Assembly (NCBI GenBank): GCA_032871835.1
Contig: CM065299.1
Coordinates: forward strand, 43,226,706 to 43,290,705
DNA from: Dipteronia dyeriana
Taxonomy: Eukaryota > Streptophyta > Magnoliopsida > Sapindales > Sapindaceae
DNA length: 64,000 nt
Reading direction: 5' to 3'
Part shown: positions 31,988 through 43,340 of the stretch, in pieces
How the letters are laid out: each line of letters opens with the position of its first letter
Numbering within the stretch: position 1 is the stretch's first letter
The notes under the pieces: generated by a model
Seen by the model: the letters and a program-made list of their open reading frames with translations, nothing else
Database searches by the model: none
Told to the model about the DNA's origin: nothing
Position numbers and translations under genes: made by a program

Positions 31988-33475
31988 TGTAAGTTCCTCG
32001 GTTTTTGATTGGCTCATTTCATTGACAACCACATTTGGGGTTTAATGTGTAAGGGCAGTTTAGGCCATCATTGCTCAAGTCCTAGCTCTAGCTTCAAAGG
32101 TAAAATCACTTGCTTAACCTTCATTGAAGAGGTATTAGTGCACACTCACACCCTTATGCATTTTTTGATCATCTTGCATGCTTGCTTAGTTGCCATCTTG
32201 TGTGCCTATTGCTGTTTTCGTTTGCTTGTTTCAATTGATTGTATGTTGTAATTAAATTACCATGTCATGTTAGGCATTAGGTTACACTCCTTTCACTTCT
32301 TTTCTCTTGCATAATTTGTGTTTGTGTTTGTGTCTGTGAAGGTAGTGAGCAGTGCGCCACACGAGCAACGCCCTTACCAGCGCCAACACCAGCATAACTT
32401 TCCAGTGGTTTATCGCTTGTGGTGCGCTAGTTGTCATGCCTGCCAACACCAGTGCATCTTTCCAGTGGTTTGTCGCTGGTGGTGCGCTGGTCGTCATGTG
32501 CACTTCACCATCGCAACTTGACCAGTGGTTTGTCACTGGTCGTGCGCTACTCGACCAGCGCCCACACCAGCACACAATGCATCTTTTGGACAGTTTTTGT
32601 CAAAACGATGTAGTTTCACTTTAGGCTTCATATAAATATACCATTTTTTCCCAACTCGTGTAAAAGAGCTTCCAAACCTATTTTGAGAGAGAGATAAGGT
32701 TTTTTTAGTGAGAGAAGCTCCAAGAATCCATTTTTACTCAATCAAACTTCAAAACATAATTATCAAGCATCTTTCAAGCATGAGTCTCTTGTTTGTTCAT
32801 GACTAGGTATTCTCTACATGCTCTAAACTTTATGATCTCATTACCAAGACATGTATACCTAGGGTTTTAGTCTCTATTGCATATTAAATACTTGCTTGTC
32901 TGTTTAATTGCTTTTATGACATGCTTTTGTATTGATTGTTGGTTGAGATACATTAGTTTGTGATAGCTAGAACCTAGGACGGTATTACCTTTCTAGCTAA
33001 TTCTTCTTGCCTTTGCATTTAGAACATTGATATCTAGGATTTGCTTTAATTGTCATTATTAATCCTAGATAAGCATGAATGTCTTGACCTAGTATTTTTG
33101 CATATTGAATATTCTTTCATATTCACTTAGGTTGCCATTATCTCTTCATTGTTGATTAAGCTTGTGGCTATGTGATTAGTGCACATGGTTGGTGATCCAA
33201 AATCACTATTAAGGCCCGCTGGGTAGAGTGAAAGGGTTAGTAACTGGAGGGCGCACTGAACACTTAATGGCGTTTTCCTATTTGGAGGGTTTCCACATAT
33301 ATATTGCGTTTGTTATTTTTTTATGTTTGTTATCTTTTATTTGAACACTTAATGGAATGGGGTAGAATTGATAATATTAATTAATTCGCAAAATTGGTAA
33401 TCTATCGAATTAAAACCTATTCACCCCCCCCCCTCTCTCTCTAGGTTATAGGCACACACTTTCTAAGGAATTTCA
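31988..33475 (+). mobile_element. Solo LTR K (SIRE/Maximus-like, related to element D)
   Basis: Starts TGTAAGTTCCTCGG and ends AAGGAATTTCA, flanked by AAGGG on both sides (31983-31987 and 33476-33480). Its first 100 bp and its end resemble the D LTR (gattggctcatttcattgac; C-run then ctctaggttata). 1488 bp, no internal region: the usual product of recombination between two LTRs. It contains three GC-rich repeat units of about 58-60 bp (32372-32560) directly upstream of a TATA box. Confidence 0.92.
32631..32638 (+). promoter_or_regulatory. TATA box of solo LTR K
   Basis: tataaata, about 60 bp downstream of the GC-rich repeats. The corresponding place in D LTRs has catatatgc / catatatac (about 6488 and 11296). 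Confidence 0.6.
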
Positions 33476-34019
33476 AAGGGTAAGAAAGTCAAAAAGGACC
33501 CCTTGAGCAAGATGAACGCTCCATTTACCAGAACAATCTGGGAGGCGAAGTTCTCACCGAAGTTTAAGATGCCATCAGACAAATTCTCTGGTACGGAGGA
33601 TCCTTTAAGCCACTTGGGGAGCTTCGTCCAACAAATGGAAATACTATAGAAGGAGCCGGTATAAGTACTATGACTTTCATGAAGACGTGGGTCACAACAC
33701 TTTAGAGTGTTATAACAATGCAACAAGATCGAGGCTCTGAAAAGGGGAGGATGCTTGATAGAGTTCTTGCAGCAAGTTAGGGACAACATTCAGACTGGGA
33801 GGGAAGTACAAGCTGAGATCCGCGAGCACGTCGAGAAGAGAAAAAGGGAGCAAGCGGATCTGATGCAACAAATCCAGGTGATACATACCATCAGCGGAGG
33901 TCCTACATTAGCTTGCACCTCTAATAATTCCAAGAAAAACCATGCGAGGAAGGTCCCTCGTGTAGATGAAGGGTGAGGATCTTAAAGGTAGACTAGAGCC
34001 CAGCTGACCCCCCCAGTCA

Positions 34020-34500
34020 ACGCAGATTATTTTTACCAAGTTGGATGTCTACAACACCGTACAGCCTCATGACGATCCCATGGTGGTCATGGTACAAATT
34101 GCCAACTGCATAGTTCATCGAGTGCTTGTTGACACAGGCAGTAGCGTCGACATCCTCTTCAAAGATACCTTGGAAAAGCTAAATTTAAAATAGTGGTGTT
34201 ACAATAGCTGCACTACCCCGCTCTATGGATTCACTTGGGACTCGATCATACCTGTAGGGTCGAAGATCCTTCCAGTAATCGCTGGAAAAGACCTCTTCCA
34301 GTAAAATATCATGATGAACTTTGTGGTGGTGGATATCCCATCGGCTTACAATGTGATATTAGGAAGACCTTTCTTGTCATCTTTAAAGGGGGTCTTATCC
34401 ATTTACCGCAACGTCCTAAAGTTTCAAGTAGGAGACAAGGTGGGGGAAATGCGCGGTGACTAGCAAGTAGCCAGAAAGTGCTATGTAGTGTCTGCCAACC
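34020..34500 (+). pseudogene. Element F protease
   Basis: Reads TKLDVYNTVQPHDDPMVVMV, then HRVLVDTGSSVDILF (active-site Asp near 34131) and VVDIPSAYNVILGRPFL (about 34325-34375). These are the two halves of a retroviral-type aspartic protease in the Tat form. It would cut the Gag-Pol polyprotein. Frames shift between the halves, and a stop lies near 34190. Confidence 0.82.
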
Positions 34501-34689
34501 CTATAGCTTTAGCGAAACAGTTTGCTCAAGTTACGACGATACATGATGGGGTAACCCCCGGGATTACCCTAGAGGATGTAGAGCCCACAAATCGTCTAGA
34601 GGACAACCCCGATATTCCAAATGAAGAGTAGCAGAGCAAGAAATGGGCTAGGAGACATCCAAGGGATAAGCTAGAATAGATACCTATCC

Positions 34690-35455
34690 AGATGGACGAC
34701 CCCTCGAAGGTCGTCAAGGTTGGAGCCACCCTCGAACAGGCAGTGAAGGACAGACTGATCAGGCTCTTCAAAGAATTCCATGACATCTTCGCTTGGAGTC
34801 ACGACGAGATGTCTGAGATCCCTATATCATTGGCTGCTCACCGTTTGGCAGTAAATCCGACCTTCAAGCCAGTCAAATAAAAAAGGCATCACTTTAACAC
34901 CGAAAGCAATGCTGCAGTTCAAGAAGAAGTTGACAAGTTGATCAAATCAGGCTTCATCAGAGAGGTGCGTTACCCCTAACGGATCGCCAATGTGGTTGTG
35001 GTCACTAAGGCGAATGAGAAGTGGTGTATGTATGTCGATTACACTGACCTCAACCGGGCATGTCAAAAAGACAGTTTCCCTTTACTAAAGATCGATTAGC
35101 TGGTTAACTCCACATCAGGAAACAAGCTTCTTAGCTTGATGAATGCATTCTTAGGGTACAACCAGATCATGATGCACCCCGCCGACCAAGACAAGAAAAG
35201 CTTTATCACCGGGCAGGGTCTGTACTGCTACAAGGGAATGTCGTTTGAGATTAAGAATGAGGGAACTACATATCAACGGTTGGTCAATCGGCTACTCAAG
35301 CCCGAGATTGGAAGATCAATGGAAGTGTACATCAACGAACTGATTACCAAGTCACCAACCATAGAAGGACATCAGAGCAACATTTATAGAACTTTCATGA
35401 TCCTAAAAAAAACAAGATGAGATTGAACCCCTCCAAATGTGCCTTCTGGGTAACT
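34690..35455 (+). pseudogene. Element F reverse transcriptase with altered active site
   Basis: Begins with DIFAWSHDEMSEIP (about 34780-34825), a Tat RT entry motif. It continues through CVDYTDLNRA, LSLMNAFLGYNQI and TYQRLVNRL to EVYINELITKS. In functional relatives these read LSFMDAFSGYNQI and VYVDDMIVKS. Here the first catalytic Asp is Asn, and YVDD is YINE (35328-35339), so no catalytic Asp is left. Stops near 34880, 34979 and 35098 also break it. Confidence 0.82.
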
Positions 35456-35599
35456 ACGTAAAAGTTTCTAGGCTTCATAGTTCATGAGAGAGGAATAAAG
35501 GCTAACCTAGAAAAGATCAAGGCTATCCTGGATCTAGAATCCCCCATGTCACTCAAACAAGTTCAAGTCTTGACCGAGCACATAGTAGTGCTCAACAGG

Positions 35600-36003
35600 T
35601 TTATTTCTCGGTCCACCGATAAATGTTTCCCTTTCTTCAAAGCTATCAAGCAGGGAAGGAACATGAAATAAGACCAGGAAAGTGAGCAAGCTTTTCAAGC
35701 CTTGAAGAAGTATCTGTTGAGCCATTCTTTATTGGTTAAGCCAAGTCTGGGAGAGTTGCTACAAATAACTTGGCCGTTTCGAAAACTGCAGCCAGTGGGG
35801 CCTTGGTCAAGGAATGTAGAGATAGGGTTCAGCAACCTATATACTACTACGTGAGTCACGCCCTAACCAAAACAGAAAAGAATTATACCCTTCTAAAGAA
35901 GCTCGACTATGCCCTGGTAACCTCAGTAAAGAAGCTTCAACCTTACTTTCAAGCTCACTCAACAGCAGTAGTGACGGACCAGCCTATCCATCAATTTCTG
36001 TAA
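35600..36003 (+). pseudogene. Element F RNase H (first)
   Basis: The open piece 35770-36003 reads AVSKTAASGALVKE, PIYYYVSHALTKTEKNY and YFQAHSTAVVTDQPIHQFL. This is the gypsy RNase H that follows RT. The beginning (RFISRSTDKCFPFFKAIK, about 35600) is separated by frameshifts. Confidence 0.82.
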
Positions 36004-36019
36004 AGGTCGAAAGTTTCCA

Positions 36020-36610
36020 GAAGACTGGTCTTAGAGGCCCTGGAACTCACCCAATTTGATTTAAGGTATAAACCCAGGACCGTAAATAAAACCCAGGCTT
36101 TGGCTGACTTTATGGCAGAGCTCCCAGTGCTCCCAGGACAAGCAACCTCCGCCGTGACAAATATAGTTCCTGAGAAGATTCCAAAATCTGACAACTAGCT
36201 GGTAGGTTGCAAGTCATGGATCCTCTACACTAATAGAGCATACGGGAAAGCCGAGGGAGGAACGAGCATAGTTTTGATAGACCTAGAGGGACTAAGTGTT
36301 ACCATTATTTCAGATTTGAATTTAAGGCCACTAACTATGAAACAGAATATGAAGCCCTCCTAGCCGGGATGAAGGCGGCCACCAAGCTTGGGGTCAATTA
36401 CCTTCAGATCAAGAGTGACTCTTTACTCATAGTTATTCAGGTTTCTGGGGACTATTAGGCCAAAGTAGAGTACATGATTGCCTATTTGAAGCTAGTTCAG
36501 ATGTTTCAGAATAAATTTAAGGGATTTAAGAACGATTAGGTGCCTCGACAACAGAATCGTCGAGCTAACGTCCTAACCAATATAGCTGTGAACGGTGGTC
36601 AGTCCTTACC
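36020..36610 (+). pseudogene. Element F second (archaeal-type) RNase H
   Basis: Reads FDLRYKPRTVNKTQALADFMAELP (linker), then SWILYTNRAYGKAEGGTSIVL (about 36205-36280; first Asp is Asn). After a shift comes FKATNYETEYEALLAGMKAATKLGV (catalytic Glu block, about 36315-36400) and IKSDSLLIVIQV. A second RNase H of this kind is characteristic of the Tat lineage. Stops near 36196 and 36458. Confidence 0.75.
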
Positions 36611-36879
36611 ATAGGGAAATCCTCTCCAAGAGATCTTCTTACCAAGCACAGTAGCGGGCAATGAGTCTTATACCCAGGATTGACAACCATGCTGGATGGA
36701 CCCAATAGTGGTCTATCTCTAAGAAGGAAGGACCTCCGAGGAGCTTGACCAAGCCAAAATAATTAAAAGGCTCTCCGTTCTATATTGCTTGGTAGATGGA
36801 TACCTCTTCAAGAGGGGCAGGTCCCTCCCCCTGCTGTGATTTTTGCATTCTGATGATGCCAGATACGCGTTAATAGAAG

Positions 36880-37745
36880 TTCATTAAGGGGAATGTGGGA
36901 ATTGCGTAGGTGGTGAAGCTCTGGCATATCAAGTACTCTACATGGGGTATTACTGGCCAACTATACATCTGATGCAAAGAATTTTGTTCAATCCTGTGAA
37001 CCATGCTAGATGAGCTCTAACTTGAGCCACTTTCCACCGGAGTGTCTGTCATCTCTTGGCTCACCTTACCCCTTTACTATATGGGGAGTCGACCTGATCG
37101 GTCCACTTCCAATTGCTTCTAGACAAGCCAAACATGTTATTATACCAATCAACTATTTCACAAGATGGGTTAAAGACGGACCACTCACCAAGATATCAGA
37201 AGAGAATATGACAAGGTTCATCAAAAACAATGTAGTCTGCAGGTTCGGGACCTTTCTTATCATTATATCTGACCTTGGAAAGTAGTTTGATAACGACCGA
37301 TTCATGGACTTTTGCAGAGGATTAGGAATCGACCTTAGATTCGTCTTAGTAGCCCGTCCTCAGACTAAAGGGCTGGCGGAATTCACCAATAAAACTATGA
37401 ATAAGGTATTGAAAAAGAAAGTTACAGCAGAAAAAGGGCAGATGGACGGAAGAGCTTTTCGAGGTCCTCTGGGCTTATCGTGCTACAAGAAGAATAGCAA
37501 CTGAAGAGATACCCTATTCTTTAACCTTTGTGGTTGAAGTAGTTCTTCCCATCGAGCAGAAACTAGCCTCTTTCAGAGTTAAACATTTTAAGCTTGGAAG
37601 CAATAAGGATAAGCTCCGAGCTAGCCAAGATCTCTTAAAAGAGAAGCAAGATCAAGTAGCTGAGAAAGTAGCGATTTACCATAGGAAGATCGCTAGGAAC
37701 TTCAACAAGAGAGTTAAAGCCGAAACTACAAGGAAGAGGATATAG
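36880..37745 (+). pseudogene. Element F integrase
   Basis: The zinc-binding part is weak (FVQSCEPC near 36990). Open pieces read WGVDLIGPLPIASRQAKHVI (37083-37142, first Asp), IISDLGK*FDN (second Asp near 37270), PQTKGLAEFTNKTMNKVLKK (37350-37410, Glu) and the C-terminal YHRKIARNFNKRVKAE (about 37677-37725). A continuation (VTLNARKR ... NWEEHYLLKIVVHNGAYKLE) runs to about 37865. Stops at 37283 and 37503 break the protein. Confidence 0.83.
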
Positions 37746-37869
37746 TTCTTAGGAAAGTAACCTTGAATGCTAGAAAGAGGTCAGATGGGGTCCTAAGACC
37801 CAACTGGGAAGAACATTATTTGTTAAAGATAGTGGTCCACAACGGGGCATATAAGCTAGAGGACATGGA

Positions 37870-38830
37870 TGGCTGATCCATCGATAACAACTAGAATGCA
37901 AATAATCTGATAAAGTATTACCCTTAGACAGGGGAGTCATGGGCAGACTACCTCCATTTAGGTTTCAATAAAATCTCAAACAATAACGTACTCCATTTTT
38001 CATCGATAAAGTATGCTTTCTCTATCTTCGGTTATATTCTACATTAATTTCTCCATACCCAACTAGGATCTACACGGGTAAGTCCGATATAGTCACATCA
38101 AGACCAAAGATTAGCCGGGGAAACCCACTCACTATCCTTGATGCCTCGGTCGGGCACCACCTCCCGCCAAGAAGTGTTTGAGTGTAAGAGTATAGTTTCC
38201 ATCTAGATCACAAGACTAGGAAATAGCTAGATAGACCTCCTGATGCCTTGGTCAGGCAACCACCCCCAAGAAGGGCATGAGTGTAAGAGCATAGTTACCA
38301 TCCAGACTATAAGACTAGGATGGAGCTAGATAGCCCTTCTGCTACCTCGATCGGGCTATAGCCCCCCAAAAGGGCCTATGAGTGGAAAGCTCTCCTACTT
38401 AAACTTCAATATTCCAGTTATTACTGGCTACTAGTATTCCATGTGTGTATGATTGCTTGCTGTGACAAGTACAAACTAGCGTATAATCATATAAGGAGAC
38501 TATTCATTAAAGTCACTGTGCTACAAGTTTCTATGGAAGAGTTGAGAGCTCGAGTTAGTTGCCTTCTTTCATGCTTAAACAAAATTTTAGTTCTCATTAT
38601 CTTCGCCACAGTTTAAGTAAGTAAAATTGTTTCAGAGGTCGCATCTAGGTAGCGGGAATAAAGCAAGAGGATGCCAGTCAAATTAAAATTCATTGAAGTA
38701 AGTTCGAGTGAAGTCTAAACCTAATACTCATTAATGGCAAGGAAGCCTATTCCCTTATAAGGCTACAATTGTCAAACAGGGAACCCAATCCCTAGTTTCA
38801 GGCTATAAAAAAATGATGGTTGCTAATCTT
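37870..38830 (+). other. Spacer between integrase and antisense gene, with tandem repeats
   Basis: No gene is supported. At about 38138-38390 a unit of about 100 bp is repeated two and a half times; each copy contains gagtgtaagag and agactagga and starts near tgcctcggtcggg. Such repeats in this position are known from Ogre/Tat elements. Confidence 0.65.
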
Positions 38831-39647
38831 GGATGGCCACCACTGCTACCCCCTCCTCCGGGGGATCCTCCACTGCCTACTGCTCAGTGGGGTCCTCCTC
38901 CAAGACCTCATTGACCACCTCCATTACCTCAAGAGGAATGGAAGCATCAAGAAGGGCAACGATTGACTCCATCCCTTCTTCCTGATCTTCTACTCTCTTC
39001 TAAAAGATTCTTTATGGGGGCCTTGGTCTCTGGTTGGCTTCATTCTGGCTCCACGGACTTAACCCTCCTCGAGGACTCTCCAGGACCTGATGATAGGAAG
39101 GTTGTAATAGGAAAGGAAGGCCTGGCGTAGGTATCTGCTTCCCTGCTATAGTCCCGCTAGAAAGATCGATTCTATCACCCTCAGACGAGACAACAACACA
39201 GCAATGGCCATTACCTCCTCCATATCCCAACCAGCTATGATGGAGAGGTCAAAGGGATGAGGAAAAGCTTATACGACCTGGTAGGAAGCATAGAAGTATC
39301 CATCACTAAAGAAGGCGCCCACCTCAGCCTGAAGCTTTACAACTTGGGCTTGTAGACCTTGGTTTTCAATGCCCAGTGCCTTTGTTTCTTCCTTCCAAAT
39401 ATCCCACTGACTGGCTCAACTTCGAGACCGGAGGGTTTCTTGATCGAGAAATCACTTCAACCTCTCATGATAGCACTGAAGCTAAGCCAGTTTTACTTCC
39501 ATTCCCTTATGACTGGAAGTCATCTCCTGTACCAAAGTCTTAGCTTGCGCAAGTAGCCTCATGGCCCTCTCAGCTTTGGCCTCAGCTTGTACAACCCAGT
39601 CACGATGACGATACCTGGTGGCCCATCGCCATATTGAATTTGAAGGC

Positions 39648-39719
39648 CTGGAGGGTGTAAAACAAATATTAGAGATTGTTCAATTCCCACAGTCACACGA
39701 AAGATAAAAGGGAAGTTAC
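39648..39719 (-). other. Second intron of the element F antisense gene (candidate)
   Basis: 72 bp with donor GTAACT and acceptor CCCTCCAG on the minus strand. It joins LLAE to AFKFNMAMG. The donor is weaker than that of the first intron. Confidence 0.5.
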
Positions 39720-40243
39720 CTCAGCTAGAAGAGAGAACCCCTTGGTAAGCAAGATGTCCACGGGCATTGAAGCCATCCTAGAGAGCCCACCACCCGGGTA
39801 TGAGGTAATAAACTGTTCTAAGACCTCGTTCGGCCCAACCAAGCCCGATTGATAGTGGGAGCGGGTAGGGGGAAGCTTAGAGACACCGGCCTCAGGGTCC
39901 CCCAAAGCTTAAGAAGCTTGGGGCATAGACGGAGCAGCAGAGGCAATAGGTAACATAGTTGAAGAAGCAGTAGCTGAAGCAGGGACCATCAATGAAGGGG
40001 CAGAGGTAGTCGTATCTGCGGCCTGGAAAGCGAGCCTCCTTTGGTTTAGAACTCTAGTAGTCGATAATGCAAGAATAGCCATCTTAGAGCAAACTTTGGA
40101 GGGTAATGGAACTGAAGTAGGTGAAACCCCAACTGGATCAGCATACCCTCTTTTCTCCAAGGCAGTCAAGGGGGCTTCCCGGGCTAGTATTGCTTGAGGA
40201 GGAAGGGTACGAGCCTGCTGGGATTCATAGAAAGCTGGAGCAA

Positions 40244-40334
40244 CTATAAAAACTATTAAAAAAGGGAGAAAGAAGAAGGACGATAGGAACGAGCTAACTA
40301 ACGGAACAAAGCATAATGGCTTAGTGTTACTTAC
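40244..40334 (-). other. First intron of the element F antisense gene
   Basis: 91 bp with donor GTAAGT, T-rich tract and acceptor TTTTTATAG on the minus strand. The exons join in frame as SDATPR/VAPAFYESQQ. Length and splice pattern resemble the intron in element H. Confidence 0.65.
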
Positions 40335-40758
40335 GAGGGGTAGCATCAGAGATCCGCAGGTATCGATTCACCCTGCGAGGATCGAAGGGATCGTCGGTTG
40401 GGAACTTCATATTCAAATAGTTCCTAGCGAGGATGGCCTTCAGCACAACCTCAGACTCGACAGGCAAGGAATCCAGGCCCCACAAAGGTTTATCATGAAA
40501 GCAGTGGGAACTGCGAACTCATGCACGCCAAAGAAGGTCGAGCTTTCTCAATCCTTTCCCCTAGGATCTACTCCTCCTTCCAAGCAGGATCTTTCCTTGA
40601 AGCACCAGGGATGATAAAATTGAGATTGTTCTTTGCCTTGGCATAGAACTGACCTCGAGGAGCTTCAGACAAGCTTCCAATTTGTAAGAGGTATGCTAGC
40701 TCCTCAGCTCCTGACTCTCGAGTAACCTTGCTTAGCTCGCATTGTTTGTTCCCTCTAC

Positions 40759-42616
40759 TGTAGGGAAAATCCGCACAACGAAAGCGTGAAAAATTGAAAT
40801 TAGGGTTTACGTGTAAAAAAAATTCCCTTTTGAATAGCAAGAACCTTAACCCTAGATTAATTGATATATATTAGAGTATCGTACCTTTTTCTCGTGACGA
40901 TTGAACAAGTGCCGAATTGAATCCGCAAGATCTTCCAATCCAATCAGGAACGTGAATCACTTAGCAGTGAGGGCTCTCTTACTTTAAATTGTATACCTGA
41001 GGATGGAAACAAAAAAAAACATTTTCTTTGTTAGTTACAATTATCCTCTAAGAGAAAAATTCAAGAACGTCCGGTCACTTGTGAATTATCAATCAAATTG
41101 ATTGAAACTCGCGTGAACCTGATTTGATTTTGTACACAAAACCCTTTTGATGTAAAGGATACTAGTGTACTATCAAAAACAAAAACGTTCTCTTTTTCTC
41201 TTTTCTCCTTGGCCGAATTGTACACCATATATCTATGAGTTGATCGAATTTTGTGTAGAGCAAAAACTAAATTTTTCTCTCTCAAAATTCTCTCTTGCTA
41301 GGTTGAATTCTCTCTTAAAAAATACCTAGCTTGGCCAAAATTTCACTCATAGAAACATAGGTTTGGCCGAATTTATCAAGGTGATATTTATAGGATCACA
41401 AATCATTTCCTTAGGTGGATTTACTTGGTGGTTAAGAATCCTTTTTATAGAAGAATTCTACCCTTAGATAGATTTAATTGGTGACCAAGAATCCTTTTAC
41501 AAAAAGAATTCTTTTCTACACCAAGACTCCTAATCCAACTCAATAGTGTAATTGTAACCATAATAAAGATTTCCTAATTTGACTAGATAAATAATTCCTA
41601 TTATTTATCTACTTATCAAATAGAATCTTTAATATTAATTATACTACCAACAATAGTATAATATTAGGAGACCATCTCCTACTAGAAAAAAGATTTTGAC
41701 TTTTAATTATATAATTAATTAAATACCAAATTAATTAAATACCAAATTAATAAATTTCCATTAAATTAAATAATAAAATAAAAATAATATAATTAAGCTA
41801 AACTATATAGCTTTGCCGCCCAACACAGTATATGGACCATTATATTATTTTTTCTATTTCATTAAATCCATTGGACCTTAATAAAAAGTCCACATGTGAA
41901 TTAGACTCATTCTTACAAAAACAAATAAGTCCACATGCCTCAATACAATTCTATATGGACCCATAAATTGGTCCGGTAGAATATATTAAGTGATCTATGC
42001 AAGTTCGTACGGATTGGGGATCTTTGCGGGCTATCTAAATTTAAGCTCCAATAGACACAATCCAATCACAATCAACAAATGATTCAATTAGGTCCAATCT
42101 ATTAATTTTAGTTCATTCCACTAAAGAACTAAAATTGAACTCTTAAATAAAGATTGAATAAGTTAATATTTTTCATTCATATCCTAGACAATCTTAACGG
42201 AGAAAGTGTATCCTCGTGAAGAATACCAGTAATTCAATGCACCCAATGCACTGGATTTTTTTGCCCAAAGACACCACACTTTGATGATTTTAGACTCATC
42301 ATAAGACATTTGATCCCACTAAAATGCTAGCAAAAGAATCTACAACTTTGACAAGATAAAGGCGCCTTACCTTCATATTAAGTTGTGAATATTATTCGAA
42401 ACTAACTAAAGAATTGTGTCTACCTCATACATGTCTAGATGTATGAACAATTCTTCTTTTCTCATAGTCTTTTGACCTTATGATTATTTACTTTTGACAA
42501 TTATAATAATTAAACTGTAAATGCTATAAGATTTGTTAAACTAGAAATCAGTTTATTAATATGAAAAGATTGTCAAATACATTATTATACTTTTTCTATA
42601 GAGCATAATCACAACA
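40759..42616 (-). mobile_element. Solo LTR G (same family as C and C2)
   Basis: On the minus strand it runs TGTTGTGATTATGCTC...TTTTCCCTACA, flanked by TCTAC on both sides (40754-40758 and 42617-42621). It is 1858 bp, shorter than the 2.37-kb C LTR because an internal stretch (next to 42235) is missing. It lies inside the F antisense gene, whose reading resumes on either side. Confidence 0.93.
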
Positions 42617-43191
42617 TCTACAACACAAGGAAGCCGATCAGATGCCTCCAGAAGCCGGGTGTCAACTGGAATGGAGCTAACTATAAGGCATTGAGAGCCC
42701 GCCGATGAGTAGGGTGAAGAGGGAGACTGGCCTCTTTCTCGAAGGCCGCCACATGGATGGGGAGCACGCCCTTAGGCGGGTTGAAGACATTGTAGTTTCT
42801 ATGGGGGATTGTAAGGGTGATGCTATCAGGAATGCCATATTTAGACCTCATACGACTAATCGACTGCAGATCAACGGTGGAGTCTAAAATAACCTTGATT
42901 CATAGGGAAGACGTCTCTCTAGAGAAAGACTGGCAACTGTGACTTGGCCCTTCCCAGCAGCGTCGTCCCTATTTCCTCACCTGAATCCTCATCAACCAAG
43001 CTCAGGGGATTATCTGGTTGATTAGAAAACCCAGTCCCGATAGCTAAGTTCATATTCGACCGATGACACCGCGGGGTCGGAGGTGAGTCGGCATCGTTAA
43101 GGTCCCGTCGAGCCTGTTTTTCTTGGGCAAGACTGGAAACCTCTGTGCCATCAATGAGGGAATCAACGGAGTCATGGCTGATCTTCGACAT

Positions 43192-43340
43192 GATAGAAAA
43201 GGGTTTGGAGGCTGGGAAAAAAGAGAAAGAACAAAGGCGTAGTTGAAGATGTTTGTAAAATAGAGGGATTTTTGAAAATTTGAAGTTTAAAAGTGAAGCG
43301 TGAGGAAAGTGATGAGGAAGCCGGGTTTAAATAGAGGTGG
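43192..43340 (-). promoter_or_regulatory. TATA box and leader of the element F antisense gene
   Basis: On the minus strand CTATTTAAA (43326-43334) lies about 135 bp upstream of the ATG, in a CACCTCTATTTAAACCC context typical of plant TATA regions. The stretch between them is C/T-rich, like a plant 5' untranslated region. That it is an active promoter is inference. Confidence 0.5.

Larger units (their letters stand above)
31622..33976 (+). pseudogene. Element F gag pseudogene, split by solo LTR K
   Basis: Left part (31870-31987): SSEVYSKRDENTRLRNQLAE, a Lys/Glu-rich probable coiled coil. After K (33476 on): KKVKKDPLSKMNAPFTRTIW, then KFKMPSDKFSGTEDPLSHL and FVQQM, the typical Tat capsid entry. 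It then jumps to RYKYYDFHEDVGHNTLECYN (about 33655-33718), a zinc-knuckle remnant whose first Cys is Tyr. Most of the capsid domain between these blocks is deleted. The tail (33755-33976) reads EFLQQVRDN and ends before the protease. Confidence 0.8.
38830..43191 (-). pseudogene. Element F antisense gene, plant Transposase_28-type (PF04195-like), split by solo LTR G
   Basis: Starts at ATG 43191 (MSKISHDSVDSLIDGTEVSS, acidic). It continues with RMRSKYGIPDSI, FNPPKGVLPIHVAAFEKEAS and LAPFQLTPGFWRHLIGFLVL (about 42870-42630), the domain core. After the G insertion (40759-42616) come KQCELSKVTRESG, SEAPRGQFYAKAKNN and PAWKEE (40757-40568). A 91-bp intron (40244-40334) joins SDATPR to VAPAFYESQQART. 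A Ser/Ala/Thr-rich section and a second intron (39648-39719) lead to a coiled coil (about 39600-39300, AKAERAMRLLAQAKTL) and FFSDGYFYASYQVV, ending near 38830. Without introns and G this is about 770 codons. A few stops and frameshifts occur (one at the insertion site). The function of the family is unknown. Confidence 0.75.

Noticed and set aside
32318..32624. Overlapping open frames of 60-97 codons on both strands
   Set aside because: They arise from the three GC-rich tandem units in solo LTR K; low stop-codon density in GC-rich repeats explains them.
42705..42887. Plus-strand frame of 60 codons
   Set aside because: It is the shadow of the antisense gene of F, whose minus-strand reading (LTPGFWRHLIGFLVL) matches a known family.
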